Source of the DNA: Cyanobacteria bacterium UBA1186
GTDB taxonomy: Bacteria; Cyanobacteriota; Vampirovibrionia; Gastranaerophilales; Gastranaerophilaceae
DNA length: 5,449 bases
Direction of reading: 5' to 3'
NCBI GenBank assembly: GCA_002309875.1
Contig: DBYM01000057.1
Coordinates: 1 to 5,449 of the forward strand
Below are positions 5,139 through 5,449 of the stretch, piece by piece. Position numbers and translations under genes: made by a program. How positions within the stretch are numbered: the stretch's first letter is position 1; each line of letters starts with the position of its first letter. The notes under the pieces are model-generated. The model was given only the letters and a program-made list of their open reading frames with translations, was not told the origin of the DNA and did no database searches.

Positions 5139-5162
5139 AAAATAAAGAAGGAGAAATATAAA

Positions 5163-5449
5163 ATGGCTGAAAAAAGAGTATGGCTGTTTAGAGAAGGTAA
5201 CGCTGATATGCGTGCTCTCCTCGGTGGTAAAGGTGCAAACCTTGCAGAAATGACAAATTTAGGTCTTCCTGTTCCTCCGGGATTAACAATAACAACCGAA
5301 ACATGTATGGATTACATTAATCATGGCAATAAAATGCCCGCAGGCTTGATGGACGAAGTTAAACTCGCTCTTAAGACTGTTGAAGAACAGGCAGGTAAAA
5401 AGTTCGGTGATTTAACAAATCCGCTTTTGGTTTCTGTTCGTTCAGGTGC
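5163..5449 (+). CDS. ppdK: Pyruvate, phosphate dikinase, N-terminal part (cut by right edge)
   Basis: The frame is open from ATG 5163 to the right edge: 95 codons of an enzyme usually near 875-900 residues. The enzyme interconverts ATP + pyruvate + phosphate and AMP + phosphoenolpyruvate + diphosphate in the cytoplasm, in either glycolytic or gluconeogenic direction. The visible part is the start of the ATP-grasp nucleotide-binding domain. It contains LLGGKGANLAEMTNLGLPVP (19-38) and PPGLTITTETC, the family's hallmark opening with the Lys of GGKGANLAEM, and then LLVSVRSG (88-95), the strand carrying the Arg that contacts ATP phosphate. PEP synthase shares this fold, but the exact wording (GGKGANLAEM..LGLPVPPG and the N-terminal VWLF) fits PPDK better. 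AAGGAG (5148-5153) lies 9 bases before the ATG and fixes the start. Confidence 0.93.
   Translation, partial: MAEKRVWLFREGNADMRALLGGKGANLAEMTNLGLPVPPGLTITTETCMDYINHGNKMPAGLMDEVKLALKTVEEQAGKKFGDLTNPLLVSVRSG

Noticed and set aside
1..5449. CRISPR array, insertion sequence, tRNA, phage or defence system
   Set aside because: No regularly spaced repeats, transposase-like protein, tRNA-like cloverleaf, integrase or known defence domains were found on reading both strands.
5163..5449. Phosphoenolpyruvate synthase instead of pyruvate, phosphate dikinase
   Set aside because: The N-terminal VWLF and the GGKGANLAEM..LGLPVPPG wording fit the dikinase better. The remaining domains lie outside the window, so this rests on the first 95 residues.

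Overview
The window is AT-rich bacterial DNA read with the standard bacterial code. It is compact, with one promoter and one terminator per gene over most of its length. The best guess for the organism is a gut-type Gastranaerophilales (Melainabacteria/Vampirovibrionia, non-photosynthetic relatives of cyanobacteria). This rests on the free-standing pseudopilin whose N-terminus reads GFTLSEVLITLGIIGVVAAL, a type I recall as abundant in that group. It also fits the otherwise unrecognised small proteins around it. The assignment is an inference, not proven by the sequence.

Layout from left to right. At 1-344 (minus) is the N-terminal part of an ArsB/NhaD-type ion transporter that runs off the left edge. 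At 345-504 is a divergent intergenic region. At 505-987 (plus) is an unrecognised 160-residue protein with a membrane hairpin. At 1077-1679 (plus) is a 200-residue pseudopilin-like protein with its own promoter and terminator. At 1813-3960 (plus) is complete polynucleotide phosphorylase (pnp), preceded by likely promoters and a leader hairpin and followed by a strong terminator. At 4021-4248 (minus) is a 75-residue protein that is almost only a LuxR/GerE DNA-binding domain. At 4249-4462 is a second divergent regulatory region. At 4463-4687 (plus) is an unrecognised 74-residue Gly/Gln/Tyr-rich protein. It converges, across a symmetric two-way terminator, on an unrecognised 82-residue gene at 4720-4968 (minus). 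At 4969-5162 is a third divergent region, and at 5163-5449 (plus) is the N-terminal part of pyruvate, phosphate dikinase (ppdK), which runs off the right edge.

The genes do not form one operon. Every gene except the unclear 505/1077 pair is separated from its neighbour by a terminator or by divergent orientation. Two are housekeeping genes (RNA turnover; pyruvate/PEP interconversion), one is a regulator, one a transporter, one a secretion or pilus-type surface protein, and three are unknown. I see no tRNA, rRNA, CRISPR array, insertion sequence or phage gene. I also see no convincing new multi-gene system. The points most worth a second look are regulatory: predicted transcript starts lying exactly at leader hairpins for pnp and ppdK, a probable leaderless mRNA for the 82-residue gene, and a repeated TACTATA element around a small dyad upstream of the LuxR-type gene.
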